From contig JANQBS010000210.1 in the NCBI GenBank assembly GCA_033085395.1, forward strand, positions 1 to 64,000: DNA of 64,000 nucleotides. The letters run 5' to 3'. Both the position numbers and the translations under genes were made by a program. Below the pieces are notes generated by a model. It had not been told where the DNA came from and ran no database searches. It saw only the letters and a list, made by a program, of their open reading frames with translations. The stretch comes from Xanthoparmelia taractica. Taxonomy: Eukaryota; Ascomycota; Lecanoromycetes; Lecanorales; Parmeliaceae. Positions 8,926-20,451 of the stretch are shown here, piece after piece (positions within the stretch are counted from its first letter, which is position 1; every line of letters starts with the position of its first letter).

Positions 8926-10968
8926 TCACGACTTCTTCGGCGTTTTGCTACTTCGCACACTTTTCGCCTTGCTGCCATTGGGCTTAGGAGTCGAGGCCCG
9001 TTTCCCTTCCTCTTTTTTTGTCTCCTCCTGACCCATCTTCTCGCGAAATTCGAACCACTCCTGCAATATGCCGCTTCGCAGCAAAAGCTGCCACGTGCAC
9101 CAGAGATAGCAGATACCAAAGCCTGCAGCACCGACCATCACATTTAGCACGACCCACAGATCCGGTTTCCCTTTGGGAGGCTCTATGAAAGCTTCGGCAA
9201 AGTGCCATCCAATCATGATTGCATAGGAGCCGAGGTGCATAGCGCTCGTTGATAGACGAACGCCGCTCTTCTTCGTCTGTTTCCCTATGTAGAGATCCAG
9301 GCTCGTGGGCGGTAATCCCATCAAGTACGCCCATAGTAGTGAGAGCACGAAATAGGGGACTCTCAATTCGTCCCTCTTTAGTAACGGAAAAAGCGTCCAT
9401 ACAGCAAGCATATTCGCCCATCCAACCCATCCCCTCATCTCCACACCCAGACCACCATCTCCACCAAGCATCATCGTCATCGGCAGTAGAGGTAGTAGCA
9501 CGCTTTTCTCATGTACCTGAAAGGAACACAAGAAGAAGCCCCATGCACAACTGGCGAAAGCCCAGGGCATCAAATCCTTTCTGGGGGAGGTAGAGATCGT
9601 CATGCAGGCGGGTAATATAGCGACGATAGTGGAGAGGAGCGAGACGCGCTGTAGAAGCGGGATAGGGTACGTGTTGAGCTTGTGAAGGGTATGGATCGCA
9701 CACCAGATATTGGCAACCTTGTCCTCGAAGAGGCCACGGGCGAAGGGAAAGATGCGGTGGATGCATTGTGTGATTTGTAAGAGGAGCGCGTAAAGGTAGG
9801 AATTGGAGCCGATAAACGGTAGGATTTGGGAAAAGAGAGGGTTGACTTCTCGCTCTTCGATGTCTAGAGGTGGCGAAATTCCATTATAATTATCGTAAAG
9901 AGAGCCGAGGATCAAAGGCGCAAACATCAGGGCGAAAGAAAGTATAGTGACGGTGGTTATTCCCATGAAGCGGCCAATCCGTAGCTTGGGAACGAGACAG
10001 ACGCCGATGAGGTAGGCAAACGTTATCGGAGCGTAGTATAGGGCCATCTGCTTGAAGCATAGGGAGGAAACGAAAAAGACACAAGCCCACATGTAGCGAT
10101 CTGAGTACAGACTTGATAAGCTTGCCACCACGGATCCGAGCATGACGGTATTATACTGGAAGTGTGCATGGTCTATCAAGATTGTGGCTGGCTGCATTAA
10201 TATGGCCGTCAATGCTATCGAGCTCTCCCATTTGCTAACGCCTTGCTGTTGGGCAAGCTTTCGATTGAAGATGATTGTCGCGGGTATGTAGACGAGATAC
10301 TCCGACACGATGACTGTTGCGCGCATGTAGACTTTGAGGAGTTGATCTTCAATGCCACGAGAAGTGTAGAGGGCGAACCAGGACGGGTTGAACAGAGAGC
10401 CACTGACATGCCAATCAGCAAGGCTTAATTCAAGCAGTCGATAGCCCTCACATCTTTCCAAGTAGCCAGCTATGGTACGCAGTCAAAGGAGGGTAATCTA
10501 GACCCCAGTACTGTAGGTCGTAGAAGTACCACTGTGATATAGGCAATTGTGTCGTGATCTCCATCCAATGCCTCTGGGCTTCGTAGTCACCGTGCATCGG
10601 AGGAGTCTGGAAGCCTAGCAGAGGTAAGGCAAAGAATCGCAATTGAACAGAGGATCAGTACCCGAGTAGCCCCATAGTCCTGCGCACCATCGGAACAAGC
10701 CAACAAACATTAAGACCAATGGAAGGATTAACCATTGGGAGGTACTTTTCCTTGCCGGCCAGAAGAATGCAACCAATGGGAATGCGGGACTTTGGGCACC
10801 TGCTTTCTTGTTTAACCTCGCAAGCTCATTGCTCGACGTTGTTGTTGGGGAATATCCATTCTTTTTCCTCGAAGCCTTGTTTGGAGGGGGAGGAGCTGGC
10901 ATGATAACTGCCAGAGCCGCAGGAGGTTGAGGAATAAGGATCGCGGTCGAGGTCAACGCGTTTGCCAT
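8926..10968 (-). CDS. ALG6: ALG6, dolichyl-P-Glc:Man9GlcNAc2-PP-dolichol alpha-1,3-glucosyltransferase
   Basis: Multi-pass ER membrane enzyme (ALG6/ALG8, GT57) that adds the first glucose to the lipid-linked N-glycan precursor. Three exons read from the right: 10662-10968, 10452-10614 and 8926-10402, split by GT-AG introns 10615-10661 and 10403-10451; joined they give 648 aa in one frame. Family motifs are GDYEAQRHWMEIT and DYPPLTAYHSW in exon 2, NPSWFALYTSRG and MRATVIVSEY at the start of exon 3, and FQVHEKSVLLPLLP later; this set points to ALG6 rather than ALG8. Many hydrophobic segments follow. The C-terminus is a Lys/Ser-rich cytosolic tail. Start chosen at MANALTS because upstream codons look like leader sequence. 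Yeast Alg6 is 544 aa; the extra length lies in the N- and C-terminal extensions. Confidence 0.93.
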
Positions 10969-11564
10969 AGGGCTGAAAGCTCGAGTTAAGTAATGCTTGG
11001 CGGTCAAAAGAGCTCCCCCACCTTGACCCACAAAATTTTCGAAAATTTTAATCCATTTTTTCCACTCTATTCTTTCACCAAACTCACACAACCTCTTTTC
11101 AATTATCATTTCTGAGGGCTTCTCACTTCTAACATACTTTACGGACACAGATATTACAGCCAGCCGCACACTACTCCGTGGGATCAATCAGTGGACTCTG
11201 TGGGTTCTTCTAGACTGTGACCAGTGGGCTCGTGGGACTGTGAGCTTGATCCTGACCGTTGATTTCATACTGTGAACTTGAGTATTCATAAACATACAAC
11301 TACTTCTACTCGAAGTAGCGCATTGTGGGCTTGTGACATTCTGCAAATCAGAGGGTTGCCGCACAGAATCAATTTTGAGCACTTGAATCTGAGGGTCTTT
11401 GACACCGAGGGTACATCGCACACCTATCTATTTTCATTCAGTAAGCAAGTTTGAACACTTTCTACACACCGTGTCATCTCTTTACCTTCCCTTTTTTGTT
11501 ATACTTTCGCCAATATGTTCAGCGCTGATTCGTTCGTTGACCATAGTAGTAGAAAAGTCTCGTA
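10969..11564. promoter_or_regulatory. Divergent promoter region ALG6 / NSR1-like
   Basis: About 600 bases separate the two divergent start codons, so both promoters must lie here. A pyrimidine-rich stretch sits at 11480-11515 just before the nucleolin-like start, as is common upstream of highly expressed fungal genes. No specific operator was identified. Confidence 0.5.
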
Positions 11565-13269
11565 ATGGCGAAGACAAAGTCCGTACAGCCTGACAAGGCC
11601 ATTAAGTCCAGCAAAGACGCACAGGTCAAATCGCTTTCATCAGTCAAACAAGGCGCGGTCACTAAACCGTCTCAGACTTCAAAGTCCAAGAGCAAGGACA
11701 TGGCAAAGCAGGTCGCAGTAAAGGCGGACAAGGTGGGAAAAGAGGAGAAGAAGTCCAAAAAGGGGATGAAAGAGCCGACGCCTGAGCCAAGTAGTAGCGA
11801 GAGCGAAGAGGACGACGCAGAAGAGAGTAGCGCAAGCTCCGCCAGCAGCGACAGTTCCGAGGACGAAGCCCCTGCGCCAAAGACGGCCGCTAAGACAAAT
11901 GGCGTGAAGACAAATGGGGTCGCTAAGGTCGCTCCCAAGGTTGAGAGCGAAGATGAGGATTCAGGCTCTTCCGAGTCATCTACCTCTTCCGACGATGACA
12001 TGGAGGAAACTACTGCAGCCAAGTCTGCCCCCGCAGCTGTCGTCAAAGACACCGTCGCTGGTGCGAAAGAAGAGTCTGAGAGTGAGGGCAGTAGTGTGGA
12101 AGACAGTAGTGAGGATGATGAAGAAGAGAGCGACGACGAAACCGAGAACAAAGGACCTGTCGACGCTAAGGCTTTAAACGGCAAGCTCGAGAAGGTAGCC
12201 TCTAAAGAGGTATGCAATAAAATTACGGTACTCTCAGATTTGTGGCAGTCACTGACCTTGATAGGCTTCTTCCGACGAGGAGTCTGGCAGCGACGAGACT
12301 TCGTCCGGTACATCTGAGGGCACATCTGATGAGAGCGAAGAAGAAGAGGATGAGGAGACTACTACCCCAGCTCCTAAGAAGCGCAAGGCCGAAGCTGAGC
12401 CCGCGCCTGCGGCTAAAAAGACCAAGACCGAGCCCATGGGTGACGAAGCTACCGAGAGAAATCTCTTCGTTGGTCATCTTTCGTACAATGTCGACGAGGA
12501 ATGGCTCACTCGCGAGTTCGAAACCTTCGGGGAGCTGTCTGGAGTTCGAGTCATCACTGATCGTGATACTGGCCGTTCCAAAGGGTAAATCGACTTCTGC
12601 TATCATCGTCTGAATGAAGGCTGACATCACTGTAGATTTGGCTACGTCGAATTCGTCAACGGCGCCGACGGCGTCAAGGCGCAGAAGGCTATGCATGAAG
12701 CCGAGATCGACGGTCGCGCCATCAATGTCGACTTTTCCAAGCCAAAAGCTCCTCCTTCCCAACGTCAAGACCGTTCCAAGTCCTTTGGAGACAACCTGAG
12801 CCCTGCCAGCGACACCATCTTCGTTGCCAACCTCGCCTTCGAAGCGACTGAAGACGTGGTTGGAGAGGAGTTTGGAAAGCATGGCAATGTTCTCGGCGTT
12901 CGTCTGCCCACCGACATGGACACTGGTAAGCCCAAGGGCTTTGGATACGTTCAATTTGGCTCGGTTGAAGAAGCTCAGGAGGCCTTCGGCAAGATGAGTG
13001 GTGCTCTAGTCTTGGGTCGTCCGGTCCGCCTTGACTACTCTACTCCTCGCCCACCTCGTAACAACGATTCTCCTGGTGGCCGCGGTGGACGTGGGGGGGG
13101 ATTCCGTGGTGGTCGTGGCGGCAATGACCGTGGTGGACGTGGCGGAGGTCGCGGTCGTGGAGGTTTCGGTGATCGTGGAGGTCGCGGAGGCGGTCGTGGT
13201 GGACGTGGAGCCTCGACCAACCGTGGAGGTTTCGGCGACTTCCAAGGTAAGAAGATGAGCTTGTCTTAA
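11565..13269 (+). CDS. NSR1: Nucleolin-like RNA-binding protein (NSR1/gar2 type)
   Basis: Nucleolar protein for pre-rRNA processing and small-subunit assembly. Exons 11565-12209, 12265-12584 and 12636-13269 (GT-AG introns of 55 and 51 nt) join in frame to 532 aa. Architecture: a lysine-rich N-terminus; long acidic Ser/Glu/Asp tracts (about residues 70-255) typical of casein kinase II targets; a basic PKKRK-type signal; RRM1 with LFVGHL and KGFGYVEF (the second intron splits the Gly codon of the latter); RRM2 with TIFVANL and KGFGYVQF; and an RGG/GRGG tail (about 465-520) that can bind RNA and be arginine-methylated. The acidic, RRM, RRM, RGG order is diagnostic. The short end DFQGKKMSLS is assumed complete; a splice near 13246 could alter it. 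Confidence 0.92.
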
Positions 13270-14404
13270 GGCCACCGTAAGTATCGCTTGTCGCTGTGCT
13301 TGGTGGTTCCCTCCCAGGAGTCGATCATCTACGGTGTCCCGATTTCGTTGGTTCGATCATGACTCAAAGATTTCTTTTCTCTTCTAAGCTACAAAGGTCT
13401 CGCTTGCTGGATTGTACAATCTTCGGTATAGGTTCACGAGATGGCTGGGATATTTTGTTCGGAGAGAGATGATTGAGTTATTCATGCGATAATAGGCACA
13501 GGTTAGACAGAGGAATACAGTTGCTACTACACATCCATGGGTTTAAGTAAGAGCAGTAATAGCAGTGATGAAGTACACTGCCATGTCTGGTGTCTCTCAC
13601 AGGTTAAGGTAGCCATTAGGGCTTATGGCAAGATCTTAGGCATCCGTCCTCCCCCACCCTTTGAAATCGCACGTGGTCTTCTTTAAGGATTAATCCAGGA
13701 AACGGAGCTCTCTTTGAATTGCTTTTCACCATCATTTGATAGGGACGATTCAAGGCATGAACTCGTTCAGGTGACAGCGCAATATGGCACTACATAGTCC
13801 TAGGCACACACACACACATGGCTTAGGTTAGGGTAGGACCTAGGTTAGTTCGAGAGTAGGTGTCAGGGTCCGCAAGCGTCATCTGCGATACATCAGCTAT
13901 CTTCAACCATCTCTTCTTCAGCGATTACATTCCTCTATACTTATATTATTGTTGCATAATCATGGCAGCAATGAACCTTAATATCTTATAACCAAGCCTT
14001 CCACTGCGCTCAATGATCTAGCAAACAAAGGGCCATGTGTGGTGGATGCGGGCACTCTAAAACGCTCCCGTTGCGCAGCCCCCACCAGCCCACCACAGAC
14101 GGCCAACACATCCTCGCAAACCTCTAGAAACCAGCTACCTGACAGTCGCACTGTGACTCAAAGTTGAAAACAAGCAACCCATCATGCAACCGACTTTCAA
14201 CCAGATGGTTCTTGCGCGAGAGACTCCCGAGCCTCGCTCAACTGATCAAGGTGAACACCGCCCTCGCATCTCGAGATCATTGTCAGGCATCACGAGATTG
14301 AGATCAGATGGTATGTCCATACATCGCATACTTGCTCCACCCCAACTTCCCTCCTTCCACTCCAAGTATCATTGCATCAGAGGCGCCCCTTATCTTACCA
14401 AACC
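13270..14404. other. 3' UTR and intergenic region
   Basis: No supported gene. A short CA microsatellite lies at 13804-13817, followed by TTAGGTTAGGGTAGG and a further TTAGGTTAG-like motif, telomere-like but only two or three units. Frames that open from about 14184 run into the next gene in another frame and are not supported. Confidence 0.5.
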
Positions 14405-15586
14405 ATGGCTACAGTATACTCATTCGATCATTACACAGAATCTTGGATCGAAGTATCCTCTCAGCCTTGCACCTCCTCTCTTTCTTCCGCCGCTGCAGAT
14501 GATGCAGGTCCGACTGGTGTTCGAGCCCAGTACGACAGCCATGGCCGCAGACGACGCCGCTTAGGTCGCAACGAACCTCTACCCCGTGGCTTTCCTGTAC
14601 GCCGCGCAAGTGTCGCTGGAAGTAGTCAAGAAGAATACGAAGAGAGTGAAAGCGAGTCGGACCGCATCATGACGAGCTCCAATGAGGCTCTTGAGCCCAA
14701 CCTGTCTGAAGGTATCAACAGCCCACCTGGCCTCACTACATCAGCATCCGAAGACACATCCTCCAACAACACCGAAGACGACGACGACGACGACGACGAT
14801 GACGAGAATTCCACCGCGCTCGGCGCCGTGACCAACGAGCCAGTCTTCACACCTCAACCGAACGCCTTCACTCACCCGCCACAGTCCTACAATACCAGGC
14901 ACACCCGCTCTCTTGAAACGCGAACGTCTTATTTTGCAACCCATAGAACATCGCCCCATCGCCGACCAGCAGCTCACTCGTACCCGAGTCGGGCTAGGAC
15001 AAGCCATACACCTTACAACATGCTTGCCCCCTCCCATACTACCGACCATGACGCCGCCCTCCGTGCCAGCCTCTCCACTCTCCTCTCCTGCGCCCGAGCT
15101 CTTCCGAAACGAGAGGATCAATCCACCCAAGCAGTATCAACCCGCGCAGAACCTTCCACTCTCCGCCTTGTGCCCGAATCTGAAATCACACGCGAACCTG
15201 CTCCACCAGCTCTCCCGCCCCGTACCTCCGTCCGCCATCGCACCTCCACTACCTCCCTCTCCAGCAACGAAAAGGGCAAGCGGAAAGCCTCGACCTCAAA
15301 AGACAGGAGCCACAGGGACCCGAGAAGCAAGAAAAGGCGAGCCAACAGTCCTGGCAGGGAGCAGCAGATCTCCCCTACGCTCATGACATGGGTGGTGAGC
15401 GCAGGCGTGGTGGTGCTGTTCAGTGCTATCAGTTTTTCCGCTGGATATGTGGTTGGTCGGGAAGTTGGAAGGTTTGAAGCAGGGACAGTGGCGGGGAGAG
15501 ATGGGATTGGGTGTGGAAAGGAGGTGGGAAGGGGGTTCCGAAGGCTGAGGTGGGGTGGAAGCAGTGGCGGTGTCATTCGGGTTTGA
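14405..15586 (+). CDS. Conserved-looking one-TM protein, function unknown
   Basis: I do not recognise a named family. The single-exon frame gives 393 aa from ATG 14405 (ACCATGG context); an upstream in-frame codon at 14372 would add 11 residues. Visible features are an Arg-rich patch (RRRRRLGR) near residue 50, a serine-rich acidic part ending in a nine-residue Asp run, a Pro/Ser/Arg-rich disordered middle, the segment DHDAALRASLSTLLSCARALPK (about residues 215-237), a Lys/Arg-rich stretch with KGKRK and SKKRR, and one membrane helix around WVVSAGVVVLFSAISFSAGY near residue 340, then a Gly/Arg-rich tail. It looks like a tail-anchored or single-span protein with a long cytosolic or nuclear-facing N-terminus. 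Confidence 0.7.
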   Translation: MATVYSFDHYTESWIEVSSQPCTSSLSSAAADDAGPTGVRAQYDSHGRRRRRLGRNEPLPRGFPVRRASVAGSSQEEYEESESESDRIMTSSNEALEPNLSEGINSPPGLTTSASEDTSSNNTEDDDDDDDDDENSTALGAVTNEPVFTPQPNAFTHPPQSYNTRHTRSLETRTSYFATHRTSPHRRPAAHSYPSRARTSHTPYNMLAPSHTTDHDAALRASLSTLLSCARALPKREDQSTQAVSTRAEPSTLRLVPESEITREPAPPALPPRTSVRHRTSTTSLSSNEKGKRKASTSKDRSHRDPRSKKRRANSPGREQQISPTLMTWVVSAGVVVLFSAISFSAGYVVGREVGRFEAGTVAGRDGIGCGKEVGRGFRRLRWGGSSGGVIRV

Positions 15587-16415
15587 GGTTTGATGGTATA
15601 TGAATTTGATAAGAGTCTAGAGCCGTAACGGATTGGCTACGCGGTGATGGATGTGGGATGGGTTGGGATGAGCATATGACATTTTGGGACAGCATGCACT
15701 GCTGGCGTTTCGGCGTCTAGATCTTCCAGAGATTCTATTCACGATTTGAATCAACATCAAACTGCCACTTGACCAATTGAGAATTACACCCTATAGAATT
15801 CCGCTCGTTACAATTTTACGTTCGATGGAGCCTGATATGCCGAGGGACCAGCGAGATCCAGGGCCCCTCACGACATCCATATCGAAAATGTTGCATATCT
15901 ATATCAATAAACACACATACTTTTGTGTGATGGAAAATGTCCTGTCGACGTCGAGTTCCTGCATGTAGACAGACATTTTGGGATGACCTGGATGGCTGCG
16001 CTGATTAATTCATAACATGAAATACCTAAACCTCCCTAATTCGGTTTGATAATCCAACGTACCTCGGTGTAGAGAAACTAATTGGGAATCTCACCTCGAG
16101 TCCAGATCGGATTCTCTTGAGATTCTGGATAATGGATATTGTAAGCAGAGGTTTGTTTTGGCATTGAGGATTCTCACGAGCCACCAACTTAGAAGTATAA
16201 AATTGAGAGGGACGACGAGGTTGGCTCTGCTGATTAGAGCTCCTTCGAAACCATCGCCACAAGTAACATTAATTCTCAACCAGTTCGAAATAAGCCATTC
16301 ATTTATTTCCCTTTGAATCTAATATGTTCGGACTCTTACTATGCCATTGATAGGACTCTCAGATTCTATCAATGTGTCGAAGCACCATCGTGCTCTACCA
16401 TAGACCCTCAAGGTC
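15587..16415. other. Intergenic, nothing recognised
   Basis: Frames of 60-78 codons at 15777-15968 and 16026-16279 have no family resemblance and no splice context. This is probably the 3' flank of the one-TM gene and the 5' flank of the next gene. Confidence 0.4.
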
Positions 16416-17182
16416 ATGGCTGAGCTCGGCCTCCTCGCCGCAGTCGTCCAGGTCATCGATGTCGGAATGCGACTCAGCGTTAACCTCTACAAGTTTGGCC
16501 AGACTGTCGCCTGCGCCGACCAATCAACTCTTCTCATCTCCAAAGACATCTCACACGCCTGCTCTATCCTCAAAACCTTAGCTCACTGTCTGGAGAATTA
16601 TCGCGAAGAGAACTTATACTCCTATAACGCCATCAACACGGCTGACACCATTGTCAAAGAATGTCTCGAGGTCTTTCGGAAAATGGACGGAGCCCTTCGG
16701 AAAAGAACCAGCAGAATGGGTTACCGCATCACAAATGCAAACGGGTGGCTCTGTTTCTTCGAGTCGCAGGCGAATTTTTAAAGCCAATATTGCAATCGAC
16801 CGGTTCTTTGAGGAGCAAGATGACCACTGGCATCTAGAGTCTTCAGCCTCCGAATGCTCACAAGGCTATAACACGGGTATCTCGAAAGATGGTTCTTGGC
16901 TACATTTCCAGAGACTCGGGACCTCAACAGTGGCCAGCAATAGATCCCATAAAGCAGTCCCTATCCTATCTTTTGAAGACCTCCTGGCGCTTACGGATTC
17001 GTCCGATAACGAGACTTTTGTTAGCGCAAGGTCGGTTGTCGACGAACGAGCTTTCGATTCTCACAACTCCTATCCTAATTGAAAGCGAGACCGACAGGCC
17101 TCTGGTGTTTATTAACGATCACAGGTATTATGAAATCCTCGAGCAAGACGGTGGCGGGTCTAGGGTAGCGAGTATGTATTAA
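16416..17182 (+). pseudogene. PigL_N-type fungal N-terminal domain gene, frameshifted
   Basis: The start MAELGLLAAVVQVIDVGMRL, then LYKFGQTVACAD, SKDISHACSILKTL and VKECLEVFRKMD, matches the helical N-terminal domain common at the front of fungal STAND/ankyrin proteins and of azaphilone cluster protein L. The frame stops at 16781. Helical sequence of the expected type (IFKANIAIDRF) continues in the 16651-17082 frame, and a third frame stays open to 17182. Two indels are the simplest reading; no canonical intron joins the frames. No effector or repeat domain remains. Confidence 0.55.
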
Positions 17183-17538
17183 GAACAGCTTGCAGCTTGA
17201 ATATGGTCTAATGGACAGCACTCATGAACATCGTCGGTCACCTCTATTTCACGGACATAGTCTGAAGCAATAGCAACCCACACAGGAGCGTTGATGGAAT
17301 CTGCAATCGACAAGCTGAAACCATCTGTACTAGGATTTTTTTGGAGGATAACCACGCTCCTCAACATGCATGTACTATGTACATTGGTTTCTAGCAATTA
17401 GGCCTCAAACAAGCCATGCTCCGGCAAACGACCACATCGTAAACAATGGGCATGCCCGACATGCTCCTGCGACCTCCCACCCACACAAGAGCCCTAAAGT
17501 TTAGCCCGCTTAATGGTTCAGACGACCTCTCTCCATTG
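17183..17538. other. Intergenic, nothing recognised
   Basis: Short opposing frames only. This is the upstream flank of the cysteine-rich relic. Confidence 0.4.
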
Positions 17539-17755
17539 ATGTCGAACTCAACCCCACGATCTTCTTTAATCATCTTCAGCCTTCTCCTCGCCCGACATGT
17601 CCAAGTCCAAGTCCAGCTCCAAGCCTAATCAAACATGCTACTACCCCAACAAGACCGTCGAACCCGACCACATTGTCTGTAACGCTAGCGCACAAGCCTC
17701 TCTCTGCTGCCAACCTGGCAAAAACTGCCTCACAAGCGAACTCTGTTTCTCCTAA
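17539..17755 (+). pseudogene. Cysteine-rich secreted protein, broken after the signal peptide
   Basis: ATG 17539 gives MSNSTPRSSLIIFSLLLAR, a plausible signal peptide. A different frame then carries NQTCYYPNKTVEP, VCNAS, SLCCQPGKNCLTSELC, the CYxPN...C...CC...C...LC pattern of a common fungal secreted or membrane-anchored cysteine-rich family. A one-step frameshift lies at about 17600-17630 and the domain ends at TAA 17753-17755, where family members normally continue. Both breaks make it non-functional. Confidence 0.6.
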
Positions 17756-18613
17756 TGGGACAACTCCATCAATACTGGAAACCTAAGATCTGGACTAAAC
17801 CCCCAGTTGCTTCCAGCAACGTCCGCGGTTGACACTTCTGAATCTCGTGTGACAGAGGTCGTTCATAGTTTATCTCTCTGACCAGAAATCGAAATATGGG
17901 ATTCGCCATGTCACCATCTGGAATTCGGACTCTTCCAGACCGGCTCTCGGAGACCGCGAATTGTCATGGCATGCTCCCGTCACAGCCACACACTTGGAGG
18001 CGCAAGACGAATTCGAAGAAATTCCATTGTAGGACAATTCTTCACGGTTTCTGCCGGCGACCAGAAGTACCAGTGGACTGCTGCCCGCAATCCAGTCGCA
18101 TCCGATCCAGGACAAGACTTTGCTCTCCAAGGATGACCACTTCCTTTCGCCGTTCTCCCAGACAACATCTCGAAGGACGCTTTGACCCCGTCGCGACATT
18201 CCAGCTCTTCACGCTCTTGCACGATGGTCCATTGGCTTCGCAGGTGCTGCTGCGGACGGCGTATCAGAGCATGCACGTACTTGCCGACGCGTCGTACTCG
18301 CTTGCGCAGCAAAGCCTCGCGAGGGCAAGATTGGTATTCTCCGTTCAGGTATGACGCGTCGAGTTCGCCGAAAGGGGTAATGGCTTCGACTGGATAGTAG
18401 TCTTCGAGCTCTATCGCAGAAAGTAGTCTCTCGTTTTCGTCCATTCGCTGGTGGGCCGAGGTTTTGGGCTGGACTCTGCGTCGAAGCAACATTGTTGTAA
18501 CTGTTCTGAATGTCTAGTCGAAACCGGAGTAGAAAGTGTATGAATCCTTTGGAGTGGTGTCGCGTATCTTGTGCCAGTGAAATGACTACCCCCTTGCATG
18601 CTTCCACTCCCGT
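17756..18613. other. Unassigned; open frames on both strands
   Basis: Frames of 152 (plus, 17896-18354) and 170 codons (minus, 17980-18492) overlap. Neither shows a family, signal peptide or splice pattern. This may be the lost 3' part of the cysteine-rich gene. Confidence 0.3.
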
Positions 18614-19114
18614 TTAAATCCCACCAGCATTCCCCGACATACACCCCTCATCATCATCATCATCATCATCAAAATCCCCCCCACCCAGAACCTCCAACTC
18701 CAACTCCACATCCACACCCCCACGTCCACGTCCACCTCCACGTCCATCTCCATCCTCATCCCCAGAATAACCTTTCCCCTCTCCTCCTCCCCCAACTCTC
18801 CTCGATCCATAAACTCCAAACATCAAAGCGCCCATACCCAGCACCACGCCCACGACCAACAAGAGCAGGATAAGATTCAAGAACCATTTAAAAGCTATAG
18901 CGAGCCCGTGAAGGAAGGTTGCGAGAAAGGAGGCGTTGCCCGCTATTGGTGCGGTGAGGAAGTGAGGAGTGTGGTGATGGTGGTGTTGTTTGGGGGGGGG
19001 GGGGGGGGGGAAGGGAATGGGGAGAGAGAGGAGGAGGAGGGGGAGGGCATGGTTTTGCGTGATGAGTGTAAACCCGATGTTGGTGGTGTTCGCGATGTTC
19101 GTGCCTTTAATCAC
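18614..19114 (-). CDS. Possible small membrane protein in low-complexity DNA
   Basis: The 166-codon frame has one clear hydrophobic segment, FLNLILLLLVVGVVLGMGAL, flanked by AIAFKW and GSRR, then a Gly/Arg-rich and acidic tail ending in an Asp run. The tail is encoded by a CAT/GAT triplet repeat (18650-18671), and the Pro/His part lies on a run of 19 G (18992-19010), so part of the frame is repeat-driven. The membrane segment is the only gene-like evidence. No homologue recognised. Confidence 0.3.
   Translation of the reverse strand: MIKGTNIANTTNIGFTLITQNHALPLLLLSLPIPFPPPPPPKQHHHHHTPHFLTAPIAGNASFLATFLHGLAIAFKWFLNLILLLLVVGVVLGMGALMFGVYGSRRVGGGGEGKGYSGDEDGDGRGGGRGRGGVDVELELEVLGGGDFDDDDDDDEGCMSGNAGGI
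18992..19010 (+). repeat. Homopolymer of 19 G
   Basis: An unbroken G19 run inside a wider G-rich, C-poor segment (18960-19050). It could be a real slippage-prone tract or an assembly-length artefact. Confidence 0.8.
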
Positions 19115-19398
19115 GTGAGCCGGGTATGCTGGACGTCATTTGACAGCGGCTCGTTTGAAGTCTATATATACAGTAAGCTTGCTTCTCTATAACGATACCC
19201 ATCTTTGTCGTCGCTACCATACATCTTTCTTCCAAAAGATCTTACACTGGATGAATTCAGCGAGCGAATCAGAAGAACCACACTCTAGTTTTGTTGCAAT
19301 GAATTAGTCAGGCTGGGGATGTTCGCGCAGCGCCAAAGTTCTAGACTGGCTATACTCTAGGTGGGGACCCAGAGAGTATCCTCAACTATAGGCGAACA

Positions 19399-20451
19399 AT
19401 GATGCAGCAAAAGAATCAGAAGGAAACAGCGACGGCTAAGGTCAAGGGACGAGACTTCTTATCCGAACCCGAGGATGAAGCCACCCTAGCAATGTAAGAA
19501 GCAACTTCAACTTATCGTTTACAGCCTTCACTGGTGCTAAACTCAGCAGTATCGAGCGAAATGCATCGTGCGTACCTTTCTTACGACTGTTACTCGAGAT
19601 TAAGGATAAAATCTGGGCAGTAGTGCTTGGAAATCAGCTCATACACCTCGAATACGTCGGCAAAAAGTCCGTATCAGGGCACACCTTTAGACATATCGTG
19701 TGTGAGAATGATTGCCCAGAGGATGAGTTAATCGAAGAATCTACTTGGACCAATAGTCTTGGCGACGTGGAGATTGTTTGGCGACAGCCGCACTACCACT
19801 GTGACCGCACGCTGGCGTACAGCACCGGCGCTCACCCTAAACGACGGGGCCACGAGTCGATGCACCTGAAGGCGCTGCGAGTCTGTCGGCAGTTCTATAG
19901 CGATGCCAGCTATGTGCTTTGGACAACGAACACGTTTTCTTTCAACGATGCCGGTCTCACTTTCCATCGCTTCATGAAAGGACGAACGTCCCGTCAAAAG
20001 GGATTGTTGAGGAGGCTTCGCTTACAGGTGGATTGGGTTTGGGGCGAAGACGGACCCTGGATCGTGCTCTTGATATATGACACTCATCAAGTCCTTGACC
20101 GGAATGAGGTGTCTACGCCTGCAGATCAATCACTCAGTGGAAGCGGGTTTGCGTGATCAGGCGAATTATCAAGCGATAGCTTGGGGAAACGAGCTCGCTT
20201 TATTTAAATCGGAACATTTGGAACTCGTGCACAGAATAGCGATATTGCCGCTGATTAACGTCGAGATTTTCGTTGGGGACCGTTCCCCGCCGTTCAATCC
20301 AGATACCCTCTGGACGGCAGAAGATAGGAAGGAGTACGCTGACGCAATCCGGAGGATAATCCTCGATCCTAATGGAGCGGCGAAATACACCAAGGGACTG
20401 GAGGACTGGGACGCATACAAGGACGTGTTGGAGAGCAGGGGGGTGCGCTGA
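19399..20451 (+). pseudogene. 2EXR-domain protein with a frameshift
   Basis: Exon 19399-19493, GT-AG intron 19494-19546, then an exon opening IERNASCVPFLRLLLEIKDK followed by IWAVVLGNQLIHLEY, the LPxEIRxxIwxxvL start typical of the fungal 2EXR/DUF7730 group. LKALRVCRQFYSDASYVLWT in the middle matches the family's LLxvCrqiyxEa motif. The frame ends at 20156, while the family-like SLTGMRCLRLQINHS and a C-terminus up to VLESRGVR lie in the frame opening at 20077. The switch falls at about 20058-20077, where ATATATG suggests slippage. Function of the family is unknown. Confidence 0.55.

Noticed and set aside
13006..13275. ORFs overlapping the RGG tail of the nucleolin-like gene
   Set aside because: They are out-of-frame shadows of GGT/CGT repeats in a well-supported exon.
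13820..13850. Interstitial telomere (TTAGGTTAGGG)
   Set aside because: Only two or three imperfect units are present; chance is likely.
18598..18873. Plus-strand His-rich ORF
   Set aside because: It is a translation of CAT and CCAC repeats; it has no start context or homology.
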